Assembly: GCA_023414975.1 (NCBI GenBank)
Contig: JAEZMI010000008.1
Location: 1 to 24,254 of the forward strand
DNA from: Pseudomonadota bacterium
GTDB lineage: Bacteria > Pseudomonadota > Alphaproteobacteria > Rhizobiales > Xanthobacteraceae
Length of the DNA: 24,254 bases
Direction: 5' to 3'
Part shown: positions 13,786 to 20,551 of the stretch, one piece after another
Position numbering within the stretch: the stretch's first letter is position 1
Layout of the letters: every line of letters begins with the position of its first letter
Program-made: the position numbers and the translations under genes
The notes under the pieces: generated by a model
What the model was told of the DNA's origin: nothing
The model's input: the letters and a program-made list of their open reading frames with translations, nothing else
Database searches by the model: none

Positions 13786-14624
13786 GCGACGCGCCCCGTC
13801 CCTTCCGCCTGCCGCTCTCGGGCTACCTCACCTGCATGGCCGGCATCTGCTGGCGCGAGGCGCTGCGCTTTCTCAATCAGCGCGGCCGCTTCCTCTCGGC
13901 GCTCGTGCGGCCGCTCGTGTGGCTGTTCATCTTCGCGGCCGGTTTCCGCTCGGTGCTCGGCGTCTCGATCATCCCGCCCTATGAGACCTATGTGCTCTAC
14001 GAGGTCTATGTGACTCCCGGCCTCGTGGCGATGATCCAGCTGTTCAACGGGCTGCAATCCTCGCTCTCCATGGTCTATGACCGCGAGGTCGGCGCCATGC
14101 GCATCCTGCTGGTCAGCCCTTATCCGCGCTGGTTCCTGCTGGTCTCGAAGCTCATGGCCGGCATCGGCGTCTCGCTGCTGCAGGTATACGCCTTCCTGCT
14201 GGTCGCCTGGTTCTGGGAAGTCGAGCTGCCGCCCATCGGCTATGTCGCGGTCATCCCGGCGCTGATGCTCTCGGGACTGATGCTCGGGGCGATGGGGCTG
14301 CTGATGTCCTCCGTTTTCCGCCAGATGGAGAATTTCGCCAGCGTGATGAACTTCGTGATCTTTCCGATGTTCTTCGCCTCATCCGCCCTCTATCCGCTCT
14401 GGCGGGTGCAGGAGAGCAGCCTCGTGCTGTGGTGGATCTGCACGCTGAACCCCTTCACCTATGCGGTGGAACTCATTCGCTTCGCCCTCTATGGCCAGTT
14501 CGCGCCTTTCGCCGCGCTGGTCGTCGCCGCGTGCGCGCTTGTGTTTCTTGCCGCCGCCATCCTCGCCTATGATCCCTCCGCCGGCGTCATGGCCCGCCGC
14601 GGCGGGCCCGACGACGCCAAATGA
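13782..14624 (+). CDS. lutF: ABC-2 type permease, PQQ/lanthanide system (LutF/PedC-like)
   Basis: A 280-aa inner-membrane protein with about six hydrophobic helices and the ABC-2 pattern. The cytoplasmic segment Tyr-Asp-Arg-Glu-Val-Gly-Ala-Met-Arg-Ile-Leu-Leu-Val-Ser-Pro-Tyr-Pro-Arg (coupling region) is followed by the membrane domain and a C-terminal Leu-Asn-Pro-Phe-Thr-Tyr-Ala-Val-Glu-Leu-Ile-Arg motif typical of this family. It matches the PedC alcohol ABC transporter permease family. ABC-2 permeases usually work in export, so pairing one with a periplasmic binding protein is a peculiarity of this system. The ATG overlaps the ATPase stop (ATGA), and the stop overlaps an upstream ATG of the next frame. 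Confidence 0.88.
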   Translation: MSDAPRPFRLPLSGYLTCMAGICWREALRFLNQRGRFLSALVRPLVWLFIFAAGFRSVLGVSIIPPYETYVLYEVYVTPGLVAMIQLFNGLQSSLSMVYDREVGAMRILLVSPYPRWFLLVSKLMAGIGVSLLQVYAFLLVAWFWEVELPPIGYVAVIPALMLSGLMLGAMGLLMSSVFRQMENFASVMNFVIFPMFFASSALYPLWRVQESSLVLWWICTLNPFTYAVELIRFALYGQFAPFAALVVAACALVFLAAAILAYDPSAGVMARRGGPDDAK

Positions 14625-14671
14625 GCTGCGCTCAAGACGCGGCCGTGAAAGACAAGCCCGGAGGAACGCCC

Positions 14672-15322
14672 ATGCCGAACCATCTGTCACCCACCGTCTG
14701 CCGGCTGCCGCGGGCAAGCACCCTGGCCGCCGGCGTGGGGCTTGCCCTCGTGCTCGCCGGCGGGCCCGCGCTCGCGGCCTCGCCGACCGGCCTGTGGCCC
14801 TGCATCCAGCCGCGCGTCGCCAGCCTCGGCGCCGGGCAGATGTGGGCCGGCCCGCCGATTGACGGGCTCGACTGGCGCGCCGACACCAAGGTGTCGGAGC
14901 TCGTGCCGGTGCTGGCCGCCCGCCGCACGCCGCTGGAGCAGGCCGACACGCTGATCGCCGACTTCGCCAGCGCGGCCGGCGCGGAAAAAAACCAGCGTCT
15001 CACCTTGCTGTTCGCCGGGGTGTTCGACCAGATCAACAGCCTGCGCAGCCGCATCCTCGCCGGCATCGAGCGCTATGCGAAGCACCAAATCGATCTCTCG
15101 CAGCGCATCAAGGATGAGAGCCTCGAACTTGCCAAGGCCAAGAAGGCCGCGAGCACGGACGAGGAGAAGGCCAAGACGGCGGAGCTGGAGAAGCAGGTTC
15201 TGTGGGACACCCGCATCTACGACACGCGCGCCCAGGCGGTGACGGCCGTGTGCGAAAGTCCGGTGATCCTCGAACAGCGAGCCTTCGCGCTTTCCCGCTC
15301 GATCCAGAACGCGATGGAATGA
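14672..15322 (+). CDS. Exported protein of unknown function at the end of the lut-type operon
   Basis: A 216-aa exported protein. The ATG at 14672 was chosen because GGAGGAA sits seven bases before it and a clean signal peptide follows (about 1-36, ending Ala-Leu-Ala-Ala). An alternative ATG at 14621 overlaps the permease stop but would put a charged tail before the leader. The mature chain has one Cys at each end (C44 in Trp-Pro-Cys-Ile-Gln-Pro and C194 in Val-Cys-Glu-Ser-Pro). Between them are long helices with a Lys/Glu/Ala-rich coiled-coil-like stretch around 150-180. I do not recognise a named domain. Its position matches the exported protein that follows the permease in known lut clusters. 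It may be a periplasmic partner of the transporter. Confidence 0.75.
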   Translation: MPNHLSPTVCRLPRASTLAAGVGLALVLAGGPALAASPTGLWPCIQPRVASLGAGQMWAGPPIDGLDWRADTKVSELVPVLAARRTPLEQADTLIADFASAAGAEKNQRLTLLFAGVFDQINSLRSRILAGIERYAKHQIDLSQRIKDESLELAKAKKAASTDEEKAKTAELEKQVLWDTRIYDTRAQAVTAVCESPVILEQRAFALSRSIQNAME

Positions 15323-15350
15323 GCGGCGCCGGGTTCAGCCCGGCAGCCGC
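15323..15350. terminator. Hairpin between the convergent lut-type and xox operons
   Basis: GCGGC-GCCGGG (15323-15333) pairs with CCCGGC-A-GCCGC (15339-15350) around a TTCAG loop, giving an 11-bp stem with one bulged A. It starts right after the stop of the plus-strand gene and covers the stop of the minus-strand HXXEE gene. It could stop or slow transcription from both sides, although neither side has a clear T-run. Confidence 0.5.
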
Positions 15351-15922
15351 CTCAGCCGCAGCAGGACGCTGACGACGATGAGGGCGTGCAGCAGCAGCGC
15401 GCCGCCGAGTCCCGCGGCGTGCTGGGCCAGCGTCGTCTCCGGCAGCCGGCCGATCACCATGAGAGTGGCGAGCGAGAGCGGCAGGAACAGCACGACGGCG
15501 GTGACAAGGCCGGGATTGTAACGCCGCAGCCGCACCGCCGCGGCGACATGGATCACGCCGTTCACCAGCATCGCATAGGGGGCTATCAGCCCATAGCCGG
15601 GGCCCCAGAAGGCCGCGGCGTACAGCGCGGCGAGGTTGATGCCCCAGACCAAGCCGACATTGATGACGAGCACGTTGAGGACGCTCAGTCCCTCGCGCCC
15701 GTGGAACATGACGGAATTGGTGAAGCGGCGAAACCGGTCACCCGTGTGCTCCTCCACCTGATGGATCATGTAGCCGGGGCTGTGCAGGAAGATGAGCAGC
15801 AGCGGCAGCGCGAAGGCGGCGTGCAGCAGGGGGACGAGGGAGATGAGCGCCCCGGCCATGAAGCCGGCGGCCACCACCCAGCGGGCAGCGAGCCATGTGA
15901 TGAAGACTGAGCGACGCGGCAT
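15335..15922 (-). CDS. HXXEE-domain integral membrane protein
   Basis: A 195-aa membrane protein with about six hydrophobic helices. The family motif His-Gln-Val-Glu-Glu-His (54-59) lies after Pro-Gly-Tyr-Met-Ile at the end of the second helix, and a Phe-His-Gly-Arg-Glu segment follows. A conserved His in Val-Ile-His-Val-Ala-Ala lies later. These His/Glu residues in or near the membrane could bind metal. HXXEE proteins have no established function. GGGAGGAAAG precedes the ATG at 15920-15922. It is the last gene of the xoxF-xoxG-xoxJ-CxxxCW run, 36 bp after the rhodanese-like gene, so it probably shares their mRNA. Its job in methanol oxidation is not known. Confidence 0.85.
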   Translation of the reverse strand: MPRRSVFITWLAARWVVAAGFMAGALISLVPLLHAAFALPLLLIFLHSPGYMIHQVEEHTGDRFRRFTNSVMFHGREGLSVLNVLVINVGLVWGINLAALYAAAFWGPGYGLIAPYAMLVNGVIHVAAAVRLRRYNPGLVTAVVLFLPLSLATLMVIGRLPETTLAQHAAGLGGALLLHALIVVSVLLRLRRLPG

Positions 15923-15958
15923 CTTTCCTCCCAGCGCGGCGGCGCGGGGCTTCCGCGC

Positions 15959-16555
15959 TCACTCCATAGGCGTTGCCTTCTCCAGCGGCAACCCGGCCTT
16001 GGCCCAGCCATCGGCACCGGCAGGATACCAGACGACGCGGCTGTACCCGTAGGCGAGCGCGCGGCGGGCCGCGTTCCAGCTCATCCAGCAGTCGGTCATA
16101 CAGTAGAAGACGAGGGTTGCGTCATGCTTGCCGCCGCTCAGCGTCTCAAGACCGCGACGGAAATAAGCATCCATGTCGGCGCTGAGAGCGCCATAGCCGA
16201 CATTGGGCAGCCAGGCGCTGCCGGGCAGATGCTCGCGCGGCTTGTCGCGCCAGATCGTGCCGGCCGGCAGATTGGCCGGCTTCGCGTCGCGCGGCATCAC
16301 GTCGACGAAGACGGCGCCTGCGGCCCGCCAGAGCTGCTCCGCCGCGGCGGTGTCGATCACGCGTGCGCCCTTGAGCGTGGCGGGCGTCGGCGCGCGGTAC
16401 ATCTCCATGCGGAAGCCATCCGGCTCCGGCACCGGCCCCTCCTCGCCGGATACGGGCGAGAGGGCCAGCAGCACCGCCGCGAGGCCCGCCATGCCGAGCC
16501 AGGCGAGACGGCTAAGGGAGGGCTCCGGCTGACTGCGGCGCTGGCGCTTGAGCAT
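15959..16555 (-). CDS. PQQ-associated CxxxCW rhodanese-like exported protein
   Basis: A 198-aa protein of the family known as PQQ-dependent catabolism-associated CXXCW motif protein, a rhodanese-like fold. An N-terminal signal or anchor helix (about 15-37) follows a basic stretch. The key segment Phe-Tyr-Cys-Met-Thr-Asp-Cys-Trp-Met-Ser-Trp-Asn-Ala-Ala (150-163) has C152 at the position of the rhodanese catalytic Cys, plus C156 and W157. In this copy the spacing is C-x3-C-W. It ends with the family's Val-Val-Trp-Tyr-Pro-Ala-Gly-x-Asp-Gly-Trp. It lies in the periplasm, next to xoxJ, with GAGGATCAG before its ATG. It may handle redox or sulfur chemistry for the dehydrogenase or cytochrome. The exact function is unknown. 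Confidence 0.88.
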   Translation of the reverse strand: MLKRQRRSQPEPSLSRLAWLGMAGLAAVLLALSPVSGEEGPVPEPDGFRMEMYRAPTPATLKGARVIDTAAAEQLWRAAGAVFVDVMPRDAKPANLPAGTIWRDKPREHLPGSAWLPNVGYGALSADMDAYFRRGLETLSGGKHDATLVFYCMTDCWMSWNAARRALAYGYSRVVWYPAGADGWAKAGLPLEKATPME

Positions 16556-16580
16556 CTGATCCTCGTTCGCCCTTGACCAC

Positions 16581-16600
16581 CGGCCCCGCTTACGGGGCCG
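16581..16600 (-). repeat. Perfect GC hairpin enclosing the xoxJ stop codon
   Basis: CGGCCCCG (16581-16588), a four-base loop, and CGGGGCCG (16593-16600) form an 8-bp all-GC stem. On the coding strand the loop reads TAAG and holds the xoxJ stop codon. No T-run follows, and the next gene starts 26 bp further on. It may act as an mRNA 3'-end stabiliser or partial attenuator between xoxJ and the CxxxCW gene. Confidence 0.6.
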
Positions 16601-17453
16601 ACTGGATCAGCCGGTTCTGCGCGTCGAGAAGCGGCACGCCGTAATCGAGCAGGATCTTGTCGATCACGTCCTGATTGTCGGCGATGAACTGGTTGAGCTG
16701 GTGCTTCCAGTTCAGCTCGCCCGGCCGGATGCCGAACGTGATGCGGTAGACGAGAGCGGGATCGCCCTTCTCCTTCACAAGGGGGATGACGGCGAGCGGC
16801 CTGTCCGACTTTCTGGCGTAATAGCCGCCGATCGGGCCCCAGAGGATGCCGGCGGCGATCTCGCCATCCTTGATGTCCGCGATCATCGCCTCGGCGGGGC
16901 TTTCGAATCGCCGATCGACCATCAGCGCATAGGGCCGGGCCATGCCCATGAGGCCGTTGCGGGCCATCAGGTCGCCCGGCGGCGAGCCCGCGACGACGCC
17001 GATCCGCTTGCCCTTGAGGCGGGGATCCTCAAGCGTCGTCACGTCCGCGAGGTCGCCGTCCCTGGGCGTGATCAGGACCCAGGCCGAGCGGTAATAGGGA
17101 TTGGTGTTGAGCACCGGATCCCCGCCCGCCACATAGCCCATCACCACGTCGCACCGCTTGGCGCCGAGCGTCATGCGGTAGAAGCCGGTGGCCTGCGGGA
17201 ACCAGGTGTAGTCGAGGGTGAGCCCGAGCTTCTGCGCCAGCAGCTCGGCCACCTTGTTCTCGAAGCCCTCCCCGGCCTCGTCGGTGAAAGGCATGTTCGC
17301 GGGATCGGCGCAGACGCGCAGGGTCGAGCGATCGACGAGATCGGACACCTGCGCCCGCGCGGCAGGCGGGCCCATCAGCCCCGCGAGGGACAGAAGCCCC
17401 GCGAGGACCGCACGCCGGAGCGCGCGGCCTTGCCTGCGGCGGACGGCGCTCAT
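16590..17453 (-). CDS. xoxJ: Quinoprotein-dehydrogenase-associated periplasmic binding protein XoxJ
   Basis: A 287-aa periplasmic protein of the MoxJ/XoxJ family, shaped like a type II solute-binding protein. A basic signal peptide (about 1-34, ending Ala-Arg-Ala-Gln) precedes Leu-Arg-Val-Cys-Ala-Asp-Pro-Ala-Asn-Met-Pro-Phe (C48), the usual start of this family. C101, in Lys-Arg-Cys-Asp-Val-Val-Met-Gly-Tyr, likely forms a disulfide with C48. A Gly-Ile-Leu-Trp-Gly-Pro motif lies in the second lobe. XoxJ is thought to help XoxF mature or take up its cofactors. The ATG at 17451-17453 has GAGGGGCGGGG upstream and lies 13 bp after xoxG; longer in-frame starts would overlap xoxG. The order xoxF-xoxG-xoxJ is the standard one. 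Confidence 0.9.
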   Translation of the reverse strand: MSAVRRRQGRALRRAVLAGLLSLAGLMGPPAARAQVSDLVDRSTLRVCADPANMPFTDEAGEGFENKVAELLAQKLGLTLDYTWFPQATGFYRMTLGAKRCDVVMGYVAGGDPVLNTNPYYRSAWVLITPRDGDLADVTTLEDPRLKGKRIGVVAGSPPGDLMARNGLMGMARPYALMVDRRFESPAEAMIADIKDGEIAAGILWGPIGGYYARKSDRPLAVIPLVKEKGDPALVYRITFGIRPGELNWKHQLNQFIADNQDVIDKILLDYGVPLLDAQNRLIQSAP

Positions 17454-17466
17454 GCCCCGCCCCTCG

Positions 17467-18084
17467 TCAGCCCGGTCGTCCGAAGCACTGGTTTTCATTG
17501 GCCGTGTACGCCTTTGTCTTGTCCTCGCGCTTGCTCGGACGCTCGCGGCCGAGCGCGCCATCGGCACGGGCCTTGAGATACACATAGATGTCGTCGAGGT
17601 AGCACATGACGTTCTTGTTCTCGCCGAAGGCCGGCATCACCTGGTCGGCCGTGCCGACGCCGATGTTCTGCTTGCCGTTGACGACGATTTCCATGAACTG
17701 CTCATAGGTCATGGTCTTCAGCGAATTCGCGAGCGCGGGCGCATAGGTGGAGCCCATGCCATCCGGGCCATGGCAGACGTGGCATTCGGCGTGATAGCGG
17801 CGGTAGCCGGAGTAGGTGTACCAGTCCATAGTGCCGTCGGGCTGGATGTTGTAGGTCGGCGTGCCGTCTTCCGTCGTGTACTTGCCGAGATCGTCCTTCT
17901 CTTTCGCGGCCGGCGCCGCCGCGGCGGGGGCGCCCGCCGCCGGAGCGCCGGCAGGGGCGGCATCCTGGGCGTGGGCCGGGTGAAGGCCGGTTAGGATGAG
18001 AGTGGTGGCAAGAACCAGCGCCGACAGGCTGGCGGACGCCGGCAGCGCGCCGGAAAGAAGCCATCCGCGAACAGAGTTCTTCAT
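17467..18084 (-). CDS. xoxG: Four-cysteine c-type cytochrome XoxG (electron acceptor of XoxF)
   Basis: A 205-aa cytochrome c of the methanol-metabolism-related four-cysteine family. A signal peptide (about 1-40) is followed by an Ala-Pro-rich flexible tail and one heme site Cys-His-Val-Cys-His (C101, C104, H105). A likely axial Met lies in Gln-Val-Met-Pro-Ala-Phe-Gly (M150). Two further cysteines (C161, C200) probably form the disulfide that defines the family. It accepts electrons from XoxF in the periplasm and passes them towards a terminal oxidase. The ATG at 18082-18084 follows AGGAGACAAATTG; a longer in-frame start lacks support. It is 279 bp downstream of xoxF with its own candidate regulatory site, so it may be transcribed separately as well as with xoxF. 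Confidence 0.9.
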   Translation of the reverse strand: MKNSVRGWLLSGALPASASLSALVLATTLILTGLHPAHAQDAAPAGAPAAGAPAAAAPAAKEKDDLGKYTTEDGTPTYNIQPDGTMDWYTYSGYRRYHAECHVCHGPDGMGSTYAPALANSLKTMTYEQFMEIVVNGKQNIGVGTADQVMPAFGENKNVMCYLDDIYVYLKARADGALGRERPSKREDKTKAYTANENQCFGRPG

Positions 18085-18363
18085 CAATTTGTCTCCTGAA
18101 GGCACCCCGCCGGGGGCCGAAAGTCACGGGCGAAGCGAAGCAAGCAAACGCGGGAGCGGCGCGGTCAGCCGACGCCTTTTCCGGAGCACGGGGCCATGGC
18201 GGACACCGCGCGAAGTCGGATCGTTCTAAGATTCTCATAAGGACCGGGGTCCTGAGACGTCGGGGCCCGGCGCACCGGTCATGCCGGCGGCCAGGCCCCT
18301 TCGTGTTCCCCTCGTGTCGTTCAGGAGTGGCGAGCCCTCATGGAGCCCGCCATCGGTCCCTTG
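18085..18363 (-). promoter_or_regulatory. xoxF-xoxG spacer with direct repeat like the pqqA site
   Basis: No gene was seen in these 279 bp. CTAAGATTCTCATAAG at 18226-18241 (plus strand) matches the pqqA upstream element in 13 of 16 bases, with TAAG repeated at an 11-bp distance. It is followed at once by the palindrome GGACC-GG-GGTCC (18241-18252). The element lies about 140 bp before the xoxG start. No clear intrinsic terminator for xoxF was found. The spacer therefore probably contains an additional promoter for xoxG and the genes after it. Confidence 0.5.
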
Positions 18364-20169
18364 TCAGTTCGGCAGAGCGAAGACCGTGAGCTGGCCGCCG
18401 AGGTTGGTGTAGTTGGAGAGCGCCGCATAGCCGCCCACCGCGCCGAGACCGGCGTTCGGATCGGTCAGGCCGGCCGCGAGGCCGATGCCCGCCCAGCCAC
18501 CGACACCCGACAGGACGGCGATGTACTGCTTGCCGTTGTGCTCATAGGTGGTGACGTTGCCGATGATGCCCGAGGGGGTCTTGAACTTGTAGAGTTCCTT
18601 GCCCGTCTTGGCATCCACCGCCTTCAGGTAGCCTTCGAGCGTGCCGTAGAAGACCACGTCGCCCGCGGTGGCGAGAGCGCCGGACCACACCGAGAACGGC
18701 TCGGGGAGCGACCAGACGATCTTGCCCTTGGTGTTGTCCCAGGCGATGAAGTTGCCCATGCCGCCATGGCTGTTCGGCGCGGGATACATCGACAGGGTCG
18801 CACCGACATAGGGCTGGCCCGCGGTGTAGCTGACGCGGAACGGCTCGTAGTCCATGCACACATGGTTGGTGGGCACGTAGAACAGGTTGGTCTTCGGCGA
18901 GAAGGACGCAGGCTGCTGGTCCTTGGTGCCGAGGGCCGCCGGGCAGATGCCCTTGGTGTTCACGTCTTCGCCGTTCTGAGCGGTCGAATACTTGGAGACG
19001 ACCAGCGGACGACCATAAGTCTTGCTGTTCTTGTCCATGTCGACCTTGGTCGCCCAGTTCACCGCCGGGTCGAACTTCTCGGCCACCAGCAGCTCGCCGC
19101 TCACGCGGTCCAGCGTATAGCCGAAGCCGTTACGGTCGAAATGGGTGAGCAGCTTGCGGGGCTGGCCGTTGAAGTCCTGATCCGTCAGGATCATTTCGTT
19201 CACGCCGTCGAAGTCCCACTCGTCATGGGGGGTCATCTGATAGACCCATTTGGCCATGCCGGTATCGGCGTCACGCGCCCAGATGGTCATGGACCACTTG
19301 TTGTCGCCGGGGCGCTGGGCCGGGTTCCAGGTCGAGGGGTTGCCCGAGCCGTAATAGACGAGGTTGGTCTGCGGATCGTAGGAATACCAGCCCCAGGTGC
19401 AGCCGCCGCCGATCTTCCACTGATCGCCTTCCCAGGTCTTCAGCGAGGAGTCCTTGCCGATCGGCTTGCCGAGTTCCGTGGTCTTCTCCGGGTCGACCAG
19501 CAGATCGCTGTCCGGGCCCATCGAGTAACCGCGCCAGATCTGCTTGCCGGTCTTGGTGTCATAGGCGGTGACATGGCAGCGCACACCGAACTCACCGCCC
19601 GAAATACCGACGATGACCTTGTCCTTCACGGGAAGGACCGTGGCGGTGTTGGTTTCGCCCTTTTTCGGATCGCCGTTGACGACGGACCACTTCTTGGCGC
19701 CGGTCTTGGCGTCGAGCGCGACGAGGGTGGTGTCGGCCTGGTGGAGGAAGATCGTGCCGTCCGAATAGGCGAGACCGCGATTCACGGTATCGCAGCACAT
19801 CACCGGGATGACGTTCGGATCCTGCTTGGGCTCGTACTTCCAGATGATCTTGCCTTCGTTGTTGAGATCGAGGGCATAGACGATGTTCGGGAAGGGCGTG
19901 TGAACATACATCACGTCGCCGATGACGAGCGGACCACCTTCGTGACCGCGCAGAACGCCGGTCGAGAAGCCCCAGGCGACCTGAAGCTTGCCAACATTGC
20001 CGGCATTGATCTGGTCGAGCTTGGAATAGCGGGTGTTGGCGTAATCACCCGTCTGGATGCCCCATTGTTTGGGGTCCTTGATGATATTCATGAGCCCGTC
20101 ATTGGCCGAGGCCGGCCAAGCATAGGCCGCCGCAGCACCAAGCAGTGCCACCGCAAGAACCTTGCGCAT
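18364..20169 (-). CDS. xoxF: Lanthanide-dependent PQQ methanol dehydrogenase XoxF
   Basis: A 601-aa periplasmic quinoprotein that oxidises methanol to formaldehyde (and possibly formate) with PQQ. A signal peptide (about 1-22, ending Ala-Ser-Ala) precedes an eight-bladed propeller. The vicinal disulfide cysteines C125-C126 sit over PQQ. The metal ligands E193 (Gly-Gly-Glu-Phe-Gly) and N277 (Gly-Ser-Gly-Asn-Pro-Ser) are present, with the catalytic Asp D319. D321, two residues on (Trp-Asp-Phe-Asp-Gly), is the extra aspartate that marks lanthanide-dependent enzymes; calcium-type MxaF has Ala there. It most resembles the XoxF5 clade. The ATG at 20167-20169 has GGAGGAGAAAGC upstream; a start 11 codons earlier was rejected. 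It is followed by xoxG and xoxJ. Confidence 0.97.
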   Translation of the reverse strand: MRKVLAVALLGAAAAYAWPASANDGLMNIIKDPKQWGIQTGDYANTRYSKLDQINAGNVGKLQVAWGFSTGVLRGHEGGPLVIGDVMYVHTPFPNIVYALDLNNEGKIIWKYEPKQDPNVIPVMCCDTVNRGLAYSDGTIFLHQADTTLVALDAKTGAKKWSVVNGDPKKGETNTATVLPVKDKVIVGISGGEFGVRCHVTAYDTKTGKQIWRGYSMGPDSDLLVDPEKTTELGKPIGKDSSLKTWEGDQWKIGGGCTWGWYSYDPQTNLVYYGSGNPSTWNPAQRPGDNKWSMTIWARDADTGMAKWVYQMTPHDEWDFDGVNEMILTDQDFNGQPRKLLTHFDRNGFGYTLDRVSGELLVAEKFDPAVNWATKVDMDKNSKTYGRPLVVSKYSTAQNGEDVNTKGICPAALGTKDQQPASFSPKTNLFYVPTNHVCMDYEPFRVSYTAGQPYVGATLSMYPAPNSHGGMGNFIAWDNTKGKIVWSLPEPFSVWSGALATAGDVVFYGTLEGYLKAVDAKTGKELYKFKTPSGIIGNVTTYEHNGKQYIAVLSGVGGWAGIGLAAGLTDPNAGLGAVGGYAALSNYTNLGGQLTVFALPN

Positions 20170-20335
20170 GCTTTCTCCTCCTGAACGATCCTCCGGGACC
20201 AACCCACAGGGGCGGCCCGTCGCGGCTTGTTTGCCGTTCTGAACTTTTCCGTCCTCGGCAGCGTGTCACGACCGGCTGGGGAGAAAACAGCCGGACTTCA
20301 CGGGGGCCCTCGCCCCAAGCTGGCCTACGAACCGG

Positions 20336-20355
20336 ACCGGGAACTTCTTCCCGGT
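20336..20355. promoter_or_regulatory. Operator-like inverted repeat CGGGAA-N4-TTCCCG (copy 2)
   Basis: ACCGGGAA (20336-20343) and TTCCCGGT (20348-20355) are perfect 8-bp arms around CTTC. Read on the xoxF coding strand, the 16-base core is identical to the copy in the lut/DUF3280 divergent promoter except for one base. It lies about 167 bp upstream of the xoxF start codon. Confidence 0.65.
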
Positions 20356-20409
20356 AGCCGTTGAAGCCGAAGACAAGAACGAGGCTAATCCGAATTCCTG
20401 TAACGCGCA

Positions 20410-20423
20410 ATAAGAACTCTTAT
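20410..20423. promoter_or_regulatory. Perfect palindrome ATAAGA-AC-TCTTAT upstream of xoxF
   Basis: Two 6-bp arms face each other across two bases, and a further inverted half-site TCTTATT lies at 20434-20440. The half-site TAAGA is the same as in the direct repeats before pqqA and xoxG, but here the arrangement is inverted. It sits in the AT-rich core where the xoxF promoter is expected, so it may overlap RNA polymerase contacts. Confidence 0.45.
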
Positions 20424-20551
20424 GAAAACCAAGTCTTATTATGATTTTGCTGCGCGTGCGAATTGATATACGGAATGCCACGCTGCATCCGCGAGAAATC
20501 GCTCCGCCAAGCTAGAGTATTCGGTCAAGTAGCCTTGTGCGGCGCAGCATG

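Larger units (their letters stand above)
20170..20551 (-). promoter_or_regulatory. xoxF promoter and 5' leader (382 bp without a gene)
   Basis: No gene was found. The half nearest xoxF holds the Shine-Dalgarno and the inverted repeat at 20336-20355. A short AT-rich stretch (about 20400-20455) holds the palindrome ATAAGA-AC-TCTTAT and further TAAG/CTTA half-sites, and probably contains the promoter core. The distal part (about 20460-20551) lies after the stop of the metallohydrolase gene and should contain its terminator, but no convincing hairpin with a T-run was seen. The leader between the AT-rich core and the ATG is long (about 230 bp), which leaves room for control at the RNA level. Confidence 0.6.

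Noticed and set aside
18340..20184. A 614-codon open frame on the plus strand opposite xoxF
   Set aside because: Its sequence is His/Val/Gly-rich low-quality translation mirroring xoxF codon bias, and the minus-strand protein is unmistakably XoxF. High GC content keeps opposite frames open.
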